Source of the DNA: Tritrichomonas foetus
Taxonomy: Eukaryota > Parabasalia > Tritrichomonadida > Tritrichomonadidae
Direction: 5' to 3'
DNA length: 12,361 nucleotides
Assembly: GCA_001839685.1 (NCBI GenBank)
Contig: MLAK01001000.1
Span: 27,817-40,177 of the forward strand
The notes under the pieces were generated by a model. The model was not told the origin of the DNA, made no database searches, and saw nothing but the letters and a program-made list of their open reading frames with translations. The translations under genes were made by a program, and so were the position numbers. Shown here one piece after another: positions 1 to 8,359 of the stretch. Each line of letters begins with the position of its first letter. Positions within the stretch are counted from its first letter, which is position 1.

Positions 1-214
1 ATAATTCTCAGAAATTTCTGTGGGGTTTATTTTTTTCTCACAATTTTTTTTTGGATTTGGTTTTCTCTGTATCTTGATTTTTAAATTATAATATTTATAT
101 ATTATTAATAGGATTACAATTAAATATTTTTTAGATGACAATAATATNAACAATTATNCATTTAGATNNCTCAATAGTCTTCTACATCTAGAGCTAGTTA
201 GTTTGTATACATCT
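1..214 (-). mobile_element. Transposon copy A, partial (left-type end, inverted)
   Basis: The reverse complement of these 214 bases matches the left end of copy B (7286-7499) with one clear mismatch (position 22) and four undetermined bases (148, 158, 168, 169), with no net indel. The element terminus is at 214, reading GTTTGTATACATCT on the plus strand, and the rest of the copy lies off the window to the left. The next eight bases (215-222, ATGAAACT) are the predicted target-site duplication, whose partner is outside the window. Near-identity shows recent movement. The N bases suggest uncertain base calls where reads from several copies were collapsed at a contig edge. Confidence 0.9.
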
Positions 215-391
215 ATGAAACTCGAAATGATAACAAATAATTTGAGAGGGTGTTTGTTATTTTGTGAGACCAAATTTTCCGTTTTGAATGTCATATTCAA
301 AAACACAAAAAAGTGAAAATTTTCAATAGATGTGGTTTCTAAAAACCTTTCAAAAAATTACCGAATTGAATGAGTTGAATTTGGTATTTTG

Positions 392-982
392 ATGAATGTA
401 AATCCGAGCGTAAACATAAACAATCTTAATGCGAATGCGAATATTATTAAGTGTTTCCTTCCAATACAATTCAGCATAATGAATGCGTGCGCAATGATGA
501 TGATTCCGCAGGTCGACCAAAAAAAGAAAAAAAGTAATAAAAAGAAATTCACACCAGAAGAAGATCAAATAATTATCAATTTGGTAGGCGACGATAAATA
601 TCCGAAATGGTCAGCAATATGCGAACAAATTCCCGGAAAAACCGCAAGACAGTGTCGAGAAAGATATCAGCATTATTTAGCGCCAAATATTTCGAATAAG
701 CCATGGACAGAAGAGGAAGAGGCCTTATTGCATAAACTTTATTCACAGTTTGGAAAGAATTGGGCGAAAATTTCAGAATTTTTTGATGGAAGAACAAACA
801 CATACTTAAAAAACAAATGGAACCTTCACAATCGAAAGAAAATGAATGAAGACTTTCCGACAATTGAGGAAACTAAACTAAGCTCAATGATTGACGCAGA
901 AACAATAAAAGTTGTAAGGCATGATAAAAAAACGTGCAAAGAAATTACTACAAAAAAAGATATTTTAACCAAAACTGTTTGA
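392..982 (+). CDS. Two-repeat Myb-like DNA-binding protein
   Basis: A 196-aa protein with two Myb/SANT repeats. Repeat 1 spans about residues 52-97, with F53, W73 and Y92 in the three aromatic core positions and the helix-3 motif TARQCRERYQHYL. Repeat 2 spans about 104-147, with W105, W124 and W143 and the motif RTNTYLKNKWN. A lysine-rich stretch (44-52) precedes the repeats and may act as a nuclear signal. The family binds DNA through helix 3 of each repeat, and trichomonads have many such short R2R3 proteins, some of which regulate adhesin-gene transcription. The first 40 residues are Asn/Met-rich, so translation could instead begin at Met30 or Met35-37. No close Inr precedes either start; the nearest is TCATA at 291-295. 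TAAA at 989-992 follows the stop. Transposon copy A ends 178 bp upstream. The target genes are unknown. Confidence 0.88.
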   Translation: MNVNPSVNINNLNANANIIKCFLPIQFSIMNACAMMMIPQVDQKKKKSNKKKFTPEEDQIIINLVGDDKYPKWSAICEQIPGKTARQCRERYQHYLAPNISNKPWTEEEEALLHKLYSQFGKNWAKISEFFDGRTNTYLKNKWNLHNRKKMNEDFPTIEETKLSSMIDAETIKVVRHDKKTCKEITTKKDILTKTV

Positions 983-1078
983 ATTATATAAAGTATACTA
1001 TATACAGTATTGTACTTTTTTCTTCATTGTTTTTTCTTTAAGCTGTTTATCTTTTTGTAACTTTGTACAATATAACAA

Positions 1079-1163
1079 GAAAATAAGATCAAATAGAAAA
1101 TAAGATCAAATAGAAAATAAGATCAAATAGAAAATAAGATCACGTAGAAAATTAGATCAACTA
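1079..1163. repeat. 17-bp tandem repeat, five copies
   Basis: The unit GAAAATAAGATCAAATA occurs three times exactly (1079-1095, 1096-1112, 1113-1129). Two diverged copies follow (1130-1146 and 1147-1163), changed mainly at their 3' ends. Units are directly abutted with no spacers. The array sits about 100 bp downstream of the Myb stop codon. It is a minisatellite, probably formed by replication slippage or unequal exchange, and its copy number may vary between strains. Confidence 0.95.
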
Positions 1164-1353
1164 TGAAGCCTATTATCATTATAATACAAAGTTTACACTC
1201 TGTTGTTAATGAATGTTTACTCATTTAATACCCACTTAACAACATTCTTTCCCACCGAAACACAACTTATCACACTAACGACAACATATATTATAACATC
1301 TACGAAAACATTAAAACATTTTAACTAATATCTTATTAATAACTCATTCGTCC

Positions 1354-1406
1354 TTTTGGTGAGTTCTTTAGATCGAGCGTAGCGAGGTTTACAGAACTCA
1401 CCAAAA
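1354..1406. repeat. 53-nt hairpin centred on GCGTAGC
   Basis: A perfect 14-bp inverted repeat (TTTTGGTGAGTTCT at 1354-1367, AGAACTCACCAAAA at 1393-1406) flanks a 25-nt middle part that also pairs largely with itself. That middle contains GCGTAGC, and the dyad axis falls on T1380. Counting G-U pairs, the arms pair almost continuously up to a GTA loop. The centre is much richer in G+C than its surroundings. It could be a foldback element, a small-RNA precursor or a 3'-end signal shared by the convergent genes; the sequence does not decide which. Confidence 0.85.
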
Positions 1407-1518
1407 ATATAACTGACTATCAACAAAGATATTTGAAAACTATTATTATTCTTTTGAGAAATAATGTGAGCTCTGGAAAGGAGTTTTTTGTAGAAAAGAA
1501 GGATTAAATGATATAATG

Positions 1519-1522
1519 TTTA
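1519..1522 (-). promoter_or_regulatory. TAAA poly(A) signal of the WD40 gene
   Basis: On the minus strand the stop TAA (1526-1524) is followed after one base by TAAA. In trichomonads UAAA at or just after the stop codon serves as the polyadenylation signal, and the placement here fits that rule. Confidence 0.55.
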
Positions 1523-1523
1523 C

Positions 1524-4436
1524 TTAATAACAATTTGTCAGCCTAAACCATGTAGATGTTGTATTTTTAATATTGCGATATGGCTTCATCGTTGGTGGCC
1601 TGATTAACATTTTTGAAGTATCCTTTAAAGTGGCAGTTGTCATTGGACGGTTAACCAATTTAGACATATTGGTGATAATATCAGATGGTCGAGTCGACAT
1701 TTTAAAATCATTTTGAAGATTGGATTTCTTTTTAGTATATATTATGGATTTAGGTGAAGGTAAGTCCAACTTGAATCCATGATTACTATTGGCTAAAAAT
1801 TCATCTAATGTTTTCCCAAATTCATTAAAGTCAAGAGGCTTTTCTTCTTCTTCTTCTTTTATTGCTTGAGCAATTTTTATGTCTTTATAGCTGTGTAAGA
1901 AAGATGTTCTAAAAGATGGTACACATCTTAAACTTCTTTTCGCAGAGATTGTTGACTGATCTATTCGAAAACTATTCTTGTCAAGTTCAAGTATATTTTC
2001 TGAAGTCCAAGTGTCTTGATCCAATAAAGACCATGATGAATCATCAGTAAATTTACCGATTTGATTCTCGGATTTCCAAAGATCAACACATTTGGAATCA
2101 CTACAAGTTAATAGAATATCATCCTTAAAAGCAATAATAAAAGTTATTTCTTCAAGGGACATTCTTTTGATTGTGATTGGATTTATTTGGACTTGTCCGT
2201 TTTCTACATCGAACACACAACTCCATTTTTTCACATGTCCAAGAGAATCACCAGTGTATAAGACTTGGTTTTTGCTATCATATTCTAAGGCTGAAATAGA
2301 ATGCTTTAAAACAATTGAATGGGCGCTTAGAGTGGCTAATGTATGAAGTTTAGGCAATTGTAAAATATGTAACTGTCCAAATGAGTCACCAACTACCAAA
2401 AATCCATTGATATAAAGCATTGAATCAATAGAAGGATTTCCATCAAGTTCAAGAAAAGCCTGTGGAGTGTTGGTATCCAGTGACCAAATGAAAATTTGTC
2501 CATCAACACCTCCTGTAATAATCCCTTGTGGAAAAGATTGAATCACTGAAACATCCGATTTGTGCCCATGAAAACATCGGAAAAGTTCAAATGATCCTTG
2601 TTCAAGTTCAATATGAACATTAATGACTTTATTCCATCCTGCTGACACAAGAAAGTGTCTTGAAGCTATTGCAATATGTTTAAGAGCTGTTATCATTGTA
2701 TTATTGTCAATTTCTGGTATAATAGATAATGTGATCGCACTGCTATAATTAATCACAGAAATTTGGCCATTGGCATGACCAGTGAAAAGTCTTCTTCCAG
2801 TTATATCTAATTCTGACGAAGTAATTCTTGAGGAAGTTGTAAGTCTATGCTGTGCTATATTTTTACCATTTATATAACACCAAATACTAAGTTCACCAAT
2901 TGCATCAACTGTAACAAGCTGATCAAACTCTTTGGAATATAAGCATCCAACGATTTTATTATGATGTGTTGTTATTGAGCCATTAGTATGTTGAAATTTA
3001 TCAATGACATATTGATAACTGCCTGTGTCTTCTACCCATTTCACAAGAGAAGATGATGCCGTGATGAATGAACTTTGTTTTGGATCAAAAATTGCGGCAC
3101 TGTAACAGTTGGTAGGGACTTGAAGAGAATTATCTACCCATTCTCTAATTAATCTATAGTTCATTGCATCCCAAATACGAAACTCTTTATGTGATGTTAT
3201 TGTTACAATATATCTTTCATTTGCTGTCGTTTCAAATTCTGTAATTAGCTCAACTTGATTCACATGCCCACCTAGTTCAAAAATTTTGTGATTTTGAGCA
3301 ACTGACCATACATACACAGATCTGGAGTTATTAGAAGTAATAAGAACTTTCTGAAATGTTGAAAATATAAAATATGTTATTGGAAGACTGTCTTGAAAGA
3401 TATTGGTAACTTGAAGAGTCATTTCCCTTTCATTTATATTCCAAAATTTTACTGTACCATCAAAAGAAGAGGATGCATAACACGATAAATTTTGAATTGT
3501 TTCTAATTGCGTTAATCCTTTCGAATGAACTTGATATTTAAGAATTCTTATTGCTGAAAAATCATCAATTCTTCTTCTATTTTTTATATCAACTTTAAAA
3601 GTCTCAATATAACCTTGATCATCTCCAACAAAGAAAACCAAAGAATTTCCAAAATTAGAGACTGAGGCTGTACACATCACGCGAGGAGCGTTAAAAAGGG
3701 GGACATCAGACATTTCTAGTTCTTTTAAAGTTTTCACTGATGTGTCAATACTCATGGCTTTAATTTGTGATGGAGTTGGCGAAGCATTTATTTCAGCAGG
3801 TAATTGAGAAAGTGTATCGAGATGAAAAAAGATAAGTTTCCTTTGAGCTGTTGCAACAGCAATTAAATCATAGCTATCAAAAAGAGCCATTGCAATAAAT
3901 GCTCCTGGTTTTGTTATTTTTCTTATGTAAGAAAAATCCGATGTTTTCCAAAAACGAATTGAATCAAGTGACAAGGTAACGTATTGATTAATATTTGGTG
4001 AATACTTGATTGATGTTATCATATCACGATGACAGTTTTCTTTCGCACTGACAGATACATGAACTTGCTTAATATATTGTGTTAAATCAGTTGACACGTG
4101 TAAATCTGTTGTTGTCATATCTTTTAGTAAGTACTCAATTAAACTATCCCAAGTTACAAATCCATTATTATTAGCATCTATTCTTTTAAATAGCATTTCG
4201 AACTCATGTTTGCTGAATGAACCATCTCGTATTATTGATTTAAGTGTAGAATTATTCCATTGTTTTAGAGTTAATGCTCCTGTCTTTTTTTCATCCGCAT
4301 CATCAAATGAGTATCGAAGATTATGCAAGTATTTTTTTGGGTTGCTTTTAAAGATATCAAACGGAATTGGCGATTCTACAGCTGTTGGGACAGTTTTCTG
4401 AAACACAGAAGAATCAATTTGAAAGCTGACTCGCAT
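1524..4436 (-). CDS. EF-hand and WD40-repeat protein, WDR49/WDR64-like
   Basis: A 970-aa protein with an N-terminal EF-hand pair followed by a long WD40 array. EF-hand 2 is canonical, with loop D87-x-N89-x-N91-G92-x-V94 ending at S98. EF-hand 1 (about 44-60) is degenerate and probably does not bind calcium. WD40 repeats run from about 135 to 800; visible blade ends include RFWKTS (161-166), KFWNINE, YVWSVAQ, RIWDAMN, LSIWCY, IFIWSLD, KKWSC and DLWKSE. This suggests two stacked propellers. A non-repeat tail follows, with a Glu run (EEEEEK) and basic stretches. An EF-hand pair followed by WD40 repeats is the architecture of animal WDR49/WDR64, which are associated with cilia and flagella, so a flagellar or cytoskeletal scaffold role is inferred. 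The start is the first in-frame ATG. No close Inr is seen; TCACA lies about 100 nt upstream. No signal peptide or membrane segment is evident. Confidence 0.88.
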   Translation of the reverse strand: MRVSFQIDSSVFQKTVPTAVESPIPFDIFKSNPKKYLHNLRYSFDDADEKKTGALTLKQWNNSTLKSIIRDGSFSKHEFEMLFKRIDANNNGFVTWDSLIEYLLKDMTTTDLHVSTDLTQYIKQVHVSVSAKENCHRDMITSIKYSPNINQYVTLSLDSIRFWKTSDFSYIRKITKPGAFIAMALFDSYDLIAVATAQRKLIFFHLDTLSQLPAEINASPTPSQIKAMSIDTSVKTLKELEMSDVPLFNAPRVMCTASVSNFGNSLVFFVGDDQGYIETFKVDIKNRRRIDDFSAIRILKYQVHSKGLTQLETIQNLSCYASSSFDGTVKFWNINEREMTLQVTNIFQDSLPITYFIFSTFQKVLITSNNSRSVYVWSVAQNHKIFELGGHVNQVELITEFETTANERYIVTITSHKEFRIWDAMNYRLIREWVDNSLQVPTNCYSAAIFDPKQSSFITASSSLVKWVEDTGSYQYVIDKFQHTNGSITTHHNKIVGCLYSKEFDQLVTVDAIGELSIWCYINGKNIAQHRLTTSSRITSSELDITGRRLFTGHANGQISVINYSSAITLSIIPEIDNNTMITALKHIAIASRHFLVSAGWNKVINVHIELEQGSFELFRCFHGHKSDVSVIQSFPQGIITGGVDGQIFIWSLDTNTPQAFLELDGNPSIDSMLYINGFLVVGDSFGQLHILQLPKLHTLATLSAHSIVLKHSISALEYDSKNQVLYTGDSLGHVKKWSCVFDVENGQVQINPITIKRMSLEEITFIIAFKDDILLTCSDSKCVDLWKSENQIGKFTDDSSWSLLDQDTWTSENILELDKNSFRIDQSTISAKRSLRCVPSFRTSFLHSYKDIKIAQAIKEEEEEKPLDFNEFGKTLDEFLANSNHGFKLDLPSPKSIIYTKKKSNLQNDFKMSTRPSDIITNMSKLVNRPMTTATLKDTSKMLIRPPTMKPYRNIKNTTSTWFRLTNCY

Positions 4437-5059
4437 TTATCAATTTTTTCGTTTTTTATTTCGATAAAAGTCTATTTTATTTTATCCTTTCTTTTTGAAG
4501 TCTGGCATTCAAAAGAGAGGAAGTTTTCAATCATTATTGTGAAATCTCGTTATTTGAGAAATGAAGCAAAATTTGATTTTTTTTTGAAAGAAATCTTATT
4601 TTACGAAATTTCTGAACAGGTCATTCATTTAATCATTGTTTAACATCGTGTCACTTTATTTGATAAACTATTATTTCTGTGAGTCAATAAATATCATCTT
4701 TTAGTGCTTTTATTATCGACATTACCTTTAGATAATCGAATATTCAAGAAAAATCATTATTATGATATCAATCTGTCTCGTAAATCAGATCAAAGAATAT
4801 ACTAGAATGTAATCTTACATCTGAAGCCATTATATAAATTATGAAGTCATCAAACATTTTTTATATTACAAAGTTTCTTCATGACATTTTATATTTTAAA
4901 TAGAAAATCGGATTTTCTTTTACCAAAATGTTAGTAATGAAAATAATGGTTCCAACATAAACAACAACAATAATAAAATGAATATATAAAGTAAATAATA
5001 ATTTAAAAGAATTAGAAGAAATATTTAATTAATAGATTATCTAATTATGTACGTATGCT
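4437..5059. other. AT-rich intergenic region with no evident gene
   Basis: These 623 bp lie between the start of the WD40 gene and the end of the acyl-CoA synthetase gene, both on the minus strand. They must contain the WD40 promoter and the synthetase 3' end; a TAAA (minus strand) at 5024-5027 lies 33 nt past the synthetase stop. Open frames are low-complexity Phe/Ile/Lys-rich products of base composition. I see no RNA gene, repeat family or strong hairpin. Confidence 0.75.
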
Positions 5060-7057
5060 TCACTTTGGTGAGTCAAGTGAATTGTATAACTTTTGGATTT
5101 CCGCTTTATACCTGTCTGAGAGTTTCTTTCTTTTGAGTTTGAATGTTGGTGTCAAATATTCATTATCCACGGTCCATTCTTCAGGATCACAGTGAACAGC
5201 CCTAACGAACTGATAACCAAATAATTTATGCTTTTTAGCAACATCTGAAAGTTGGGTGAGAATTTCGTCTTTGAATTCTTTCTGATTGCAAACATTTTTG
5301 AATTCATCATCTGTCACTCTTTCTTTTCTAAGGAATTTGGCTGTAGCTTTTTTGTCTGGAACAACAACGGCAACTAAACATGTTCTTGTACTATCTCCAT
5401 ACACAAATATTTGGTTGACAAGTTCAGCTTCTTCGAAAACTTGTGTAACTAATTCTGCTGCAACGTATTCTCCTTGAGATAATTTGAAAATAGAACGAAG
5501 GCGATCAACAACCATCATATAACCATCTTCATCCCATTTTCCAACATCACCAGTACGGATTGAATCAGTTCTTCCATTATAGAATAATTCAGAAGATGAT
5601 GTTTGATCATGTAAATAACCACTAGCAACACATTGTCCAGTAACAATGATTTCTCCACATTCCGGATCATTATAACCATCAATTGGATCTAATTTTATTT
5701 CACAATTAACTAAAGGACCTCCAACAGTGCCCGGTTTAACGTAACGAATATTTATTGGTGAAATGATATTACCCGAACCTGCTTCAGTTAGACCATAGCC
5801 AGCACGAATTGGAACTCCCATTGCGACTTGTAAAAATTCTTGAATATTGGGATCCATTGCAGCACCACCAACAATCACTTGTTGGATGGATCCTCCCATT
5901 ATACGAGGAATTTCAGCAAACACTGCGTTAATTGGTCCAGCTGGAAGACCTGTTCGAATACAGAACCTACGAGCATACCATGCACCCCAAAAAAGTGCTC
6001 TTTTCACTGAACTTACTTTCAATTTGTTTGTGATATTGTCATAGAAACGATTCATTACTCTTGGAACTGCTGCGAGGAAAGTTGGTTTTAATATCGCCAT
6101 ATCTGATGTCAGATTTGAAACACCGCCTGAGATGAAGCCAATGCATCCACCAGCCATCATTGAGATTGATATGGCGGAACGCTCAAAAATGTGAGCAAGT
6201 GGTAAATAGGATAAATGGCGGGGATTTTCACCAAGTGGAATTTCATGTGTGGCACCGAAAGCAGTTGAAATTTGTGCTCTGTTTGAAATAATGACACCTT
6301 TAGGTCTGCCAGTAGTTCCAGATGAATAGCAAATAAAATGCGGGTCTTCAGGATCAATTTCTGGATAGTCACGTGGATTAGACTCTCCAAGTTTACACAC
6401 ATCTTCAAATGATTTTGCAACAATATTGAATGAGTTCAATTCACTGTTTGCATAATCAAGAAGTGAAGTGCCACTATTGGCAGTAAGAATAAGCATTCTT
6501 AACGACAATTTATCGTCATCTGCATTATCAGTATTTAAATCTTCTTTTATCAAATTTATCAATTTCTTCACATTTTTTGCGGAGACCAAAATCGCCTCCA
6601 TTTTTGAATGCTTCATAATGTAAACCAGTGAATCAGGTCCAAGGGAGTCATAAAGTGATGCAATAACAAATCCGTAAAGTGATGATGCATCAATTGTATG
6701 AATCCATTCATAGCAATTTTCTGCATAGATTCCATACATTGAACCTTTTGTGATGCCTTCTTGCCATAAACCGGCCCCGTAATTCTTTGCAATTTGCAAA
6801 CTTTCACCATAAGTTCGCCATACGAATTCTGGCCCATATTTTGATGGTTCTGATGGTGAAATAATTTGGCGTGCTCCTAAGTATGGTTTGTCAAGGTATT
6901 GATTGAAATATTTCAATGCGAACTGCCTCATCGTTTGAACATCTGGCGGATTTGATGAAATGCCTTTTTTACACTCTGGGTGTCTTCGTGTTGCAAAGGG
7001 GCTTTCCTGCTCTCCTTCGGCAACGACAGAAACGACAGTACTTTGCTGTGATCCCAT
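5060..7057 (-). CDS. Long-chain acyl-CoA synthetase (fatty-acid:CoA ligase)
   Basis: A 665-aa full-length enzyme of the ANL adenylating superfamily, which activates long-chain fatty acids with ATP to an acyl-adenylate and then transfers the acyl group to CoA. Motifs in order: nucleotide loop YSSGTTGRPKG (244-254), YLPLAHIFER (284-293), YGLTEAG (421-427), RTGDVGKW (501-508) with ribose-binding D504, the hinge region DRLRSIFKLSQGEYV (518-532) and the C-terminal TPTFKLKRKKL (636-646) carrying the catalytic lysine. All catalytic motifs look intact. The N terminus MGSQQS fits the N-myristoylation consensus (G2, S6), suggesting attachment to the cytoplasmic face of a membrane, since there is no transmembrane anchor or signal peptide. 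The start is supported by an Inr 12 nt upstream. Trichomonads scavenge host lipids, which fits such an enzyme. The chain-length preference cannot be read from the sequence. A transposon (copy B) sits 228 bp upstream. Confidence 0.95.
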   Translation of the reverse strand: MGSQQSTVVSVVAEGEQESPFATRRHPECKKGISSNPPDVQTMRQFALKYFNQYLDKPYLGARQIISPSEPSKYGPEFVWRTYGESLQIAKNYGAGLWQEGITKGSMYGIYAENCYEWIHTIDASSLYGFVIASLYDSLGPDSLVYIMKHSKMEAILVSAKNVKKLINLIKEDLNTDNADDDKLSLRMLILTANSGTSLLDYANSELNSFNIVAKSFEDVCKLGESNPRDYPEIDPEDPHFICYSSGTTGRPKGVIISNRAQISTAFGATHEIPLGENPRHLSYLPLAHIFERSAISISMMAGGCIGFISGGVSNLTSDMAILKPTFLAAVPRVMNRFYDNITNKLKVSSVKRALFWGAWYARRFCIRTGLPAGPINAVFAEIPRIMGGSIQQVIVGGAAMDPNIQEFLQVAMGVPIRAGYGLTEAGSGNIISPINIRYVKPGTVGGPLVNCEIKLDPIDGYNDPECGEIIVTGQCVASGYLHDQTSSSELFYNGRTDSIRTGDVGKWDEDGYMMVVDRLRSIFKLSQGEYVAAELVTQVFEEAELVNQIFVYGDSTRTCLVAVVVPDKKATAKFLRKERVTDDEFKNVCNQKEFKDEILTQLSDVAKKHKLFGYQFVRAVHCDPEEWTVDNEYLTPTFKLKRKKLSDRYKAEIQKLYNSLDSPK

Positions 7058-7066
7058 TTTTTGAAA

Positions 7067-7071
7067 AATGA
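7067..7071 (-). promoter_or_regulatory. Inr (TCATT) of the acyl-CoA synthetase gene
   Basis: The minus strand reads TCATT, matching the trichomonad initiator TCA(+1)YW. The predicted start A is at 7069, giving a 5' UTR of about 12 nt before the ATG at 7057. This is typical spacing and supports the chosen start codon. Confidence 0.65.
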
Positions 7072-7277
7072 AATCAAAAATCCTTATTTCACAATTTTCT
7101 TTGAATAAAAATTCAAATTTCTGAGTTTTATATTATTTTGATAAACAACAAAATATTTTTCACATAAATCTACTATCATGTTACAAATTATCATTGAAAA
7201 TTGAACTGCTATTTGTTATTTGAATTAAATATCCAAACGCAAAGAAAATATTCAATACCTTATCATTTAGAAACCAA

Positions 7278-7285
7278 GTGTACCT
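7278..7285. repeat. 8-bp target-site duplication, left copy
   Basis: GTGTACCT directly abuts the left end of transposon copy B and is repeated exactly at 8381-8388 on the other side, as expected for a duplicated integration site. Confidence 0.92.
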
Positions 7286-7306
7286 AGATGTATACAAACT
7301 AACTAG
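7286..7306 (+). repeat. Left terminal inverted repeat of copy B
   Basis: The first 14 bases, AGATGTATACAAAC, are identical to the inverted right terminus of the same copy, and the last six bases of the 21-bp repeat are TAACTAG-like. Against copy C's right end, 20 of 21 positions match. Confidence 0.9.
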
Positions 7307-7663
7307 CTCTAGATGTAGAAGACTATTGAGAGATCTAAATGAATAATTGTTGATATTATTGTCATCTAAAAAATATTTAATTGTAATCCTATTAATAATA
7401 TATAAATATTATAATTTAAAAATCAAGATACAGAGAAAACCAAATCCAAAAAAAAATTGTGAGAAAAAAATAAACCCAACAGAAATTTCTGAGAATTATA
7501 GAGATAAAAAGTGATTTTATAGCATTAATATCTTGATTATTTCTTATTATAAATCGTGCTTTTTATTATCATATGACCCTCCATCGAAAATTATAATGTT
7601 TTCCAAAATACAAAAATGAAGTATAAAAAAAATATTAATAATTTTGATATAAAGAAAAAAAAT

Positions 7664-7879
7664 TTAGGCATCAATGAGAAGATTACGAATGTTTTGCCAT
7701 CTAAATGGCGAGTCATCAGAAAATTCACTTGGCATTGAGTCTGGAAAAAAACATATTGGATTCCATTTTTCTTGATTTGGTCTTTCAATCGTTGTATCTG
7801 TATCCCTGCTTGAGAATGTGCTGTTGAGGACTGCCAGTCTATTTTCTTCATATACTAAAATTTTATGGCAGAAAAGATT
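7664..7879 (-). pseudogene. Gene remnant inside transposon copy B
   Basis: On the minus strand an open frame of 71 codons runs from a TGA at 7882-7880 to a TAA at 7666-7664. It has no ATG near its start. Its second half, which includes WNPICFFPDSMPSEF and SDDSPFRWQNIRNLLIDA, has mixed composition like real protein and unlike the Phe/Ile/Lys-rich frames around it. An overlapping ATG-started frame (7591-7851) reads through the same DNA but becomes a poly-Phe tail, so I regard it as the shadow. This may be the C-terminal end of a lost transposase or of a captured host gene. I do not recognise the family. Confidence 0.4.
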
Positions 7880-7953
7880 TCAATACATTCTTATTTGTCA
7901 AATGGAAATTGAATTAATTCAACATCACTGAGTTAAAACTATCAAAATTTTCG

Positions 7954-7973
7954 CGATTTTTAATTAAAAATCG
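7954..7973. repeat. 20-bp perfect palindrome inside copy B
   Basis: CGATTTTTAATTAAAAATCG is its own reverse complement. It lies in the non-coding middle of the transposon. It may be incidental in AT-rich DNA, although the CG ends make it less likely to arise from composition alone. Confidence 0.8.
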
Positions 7974-8359
7974 ATAGAAGAAGTGTAAATAGAATTATGG
8001 GAAGCAGTATTATAATCTTTATGATTCTTGGAAAAAAAGCTTCTCACAATTTTTTTTAGGCTTTCTCCAAAATCGCTCTTTTTTCGGTTTAATTGTTGCA
8101 AAATTTCAAAACTATGAATAAATATGGCTCATAACTATAAAAAATAGATTTAACAATTGACTGAAAGCTGTTCACCCGAAAACTGAAACAATAGCTTCTT
8201 CAGAATCATTTTCGAAATATTTTTGAATTCGGCCATTTGCGAAGTTTGCGATAAGGGAAATTTTCGTCATTCTTTTAGCTATTTGGGTTTTGATTTTTGA
8301 CTGATGGTATTAAGTAATACTGATGATAAGGATCATTTTAGTGATTTCGTACGTTAAGA

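Larger units (their letters stand above)
983..1523. other. Convergent intergenic region (Myb / WD40 3' ends)
   Basis: This 541-bp AT-rich stretch separates the 3' ends of the Myb gene (+) and the EF-hand/WD40 gene (-). It contains no convincing coding sequence. It holds the 17-bp tandem repeat at 1079-1163 and the long hairpin at 1354-1406, listed separately, and it presumably contains the 3' UTRs of both genes. Confidence 0.8.

Noticed and set aside
389..391. A start at 389 for the Myb gene
   Set aside because: The codon at 389-391 is TTG; the first ATG in that frame is at 392.
1079..1163. A CRISPR-like array
   Set aside because: The units abut with no spacers, and the surrounding genes are eukaryotic.
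4323..4643. A 106-aa plus-strand frame overlapping the WD40 gene start
   Set aside because: It is antisense to the coding region and then runs through low-complexity AT-rich DNA, with no family signal.
7591..7851. An 86-aa ATG-started minus-strand frame in the transposon
   Set aside because: Its second half turns into a Phe-rich run through poly(T). The overlapping frame ending at 7664 looks more protein-like.
7446..8060. An internal inverted repeat in copy B (7446-7465 versus 8041-8060, 19 of 20 bases)
   Set aside because: Most of the match is an A/T run next to TTGTGAGAA, so I do not treat it as a functional repeat.
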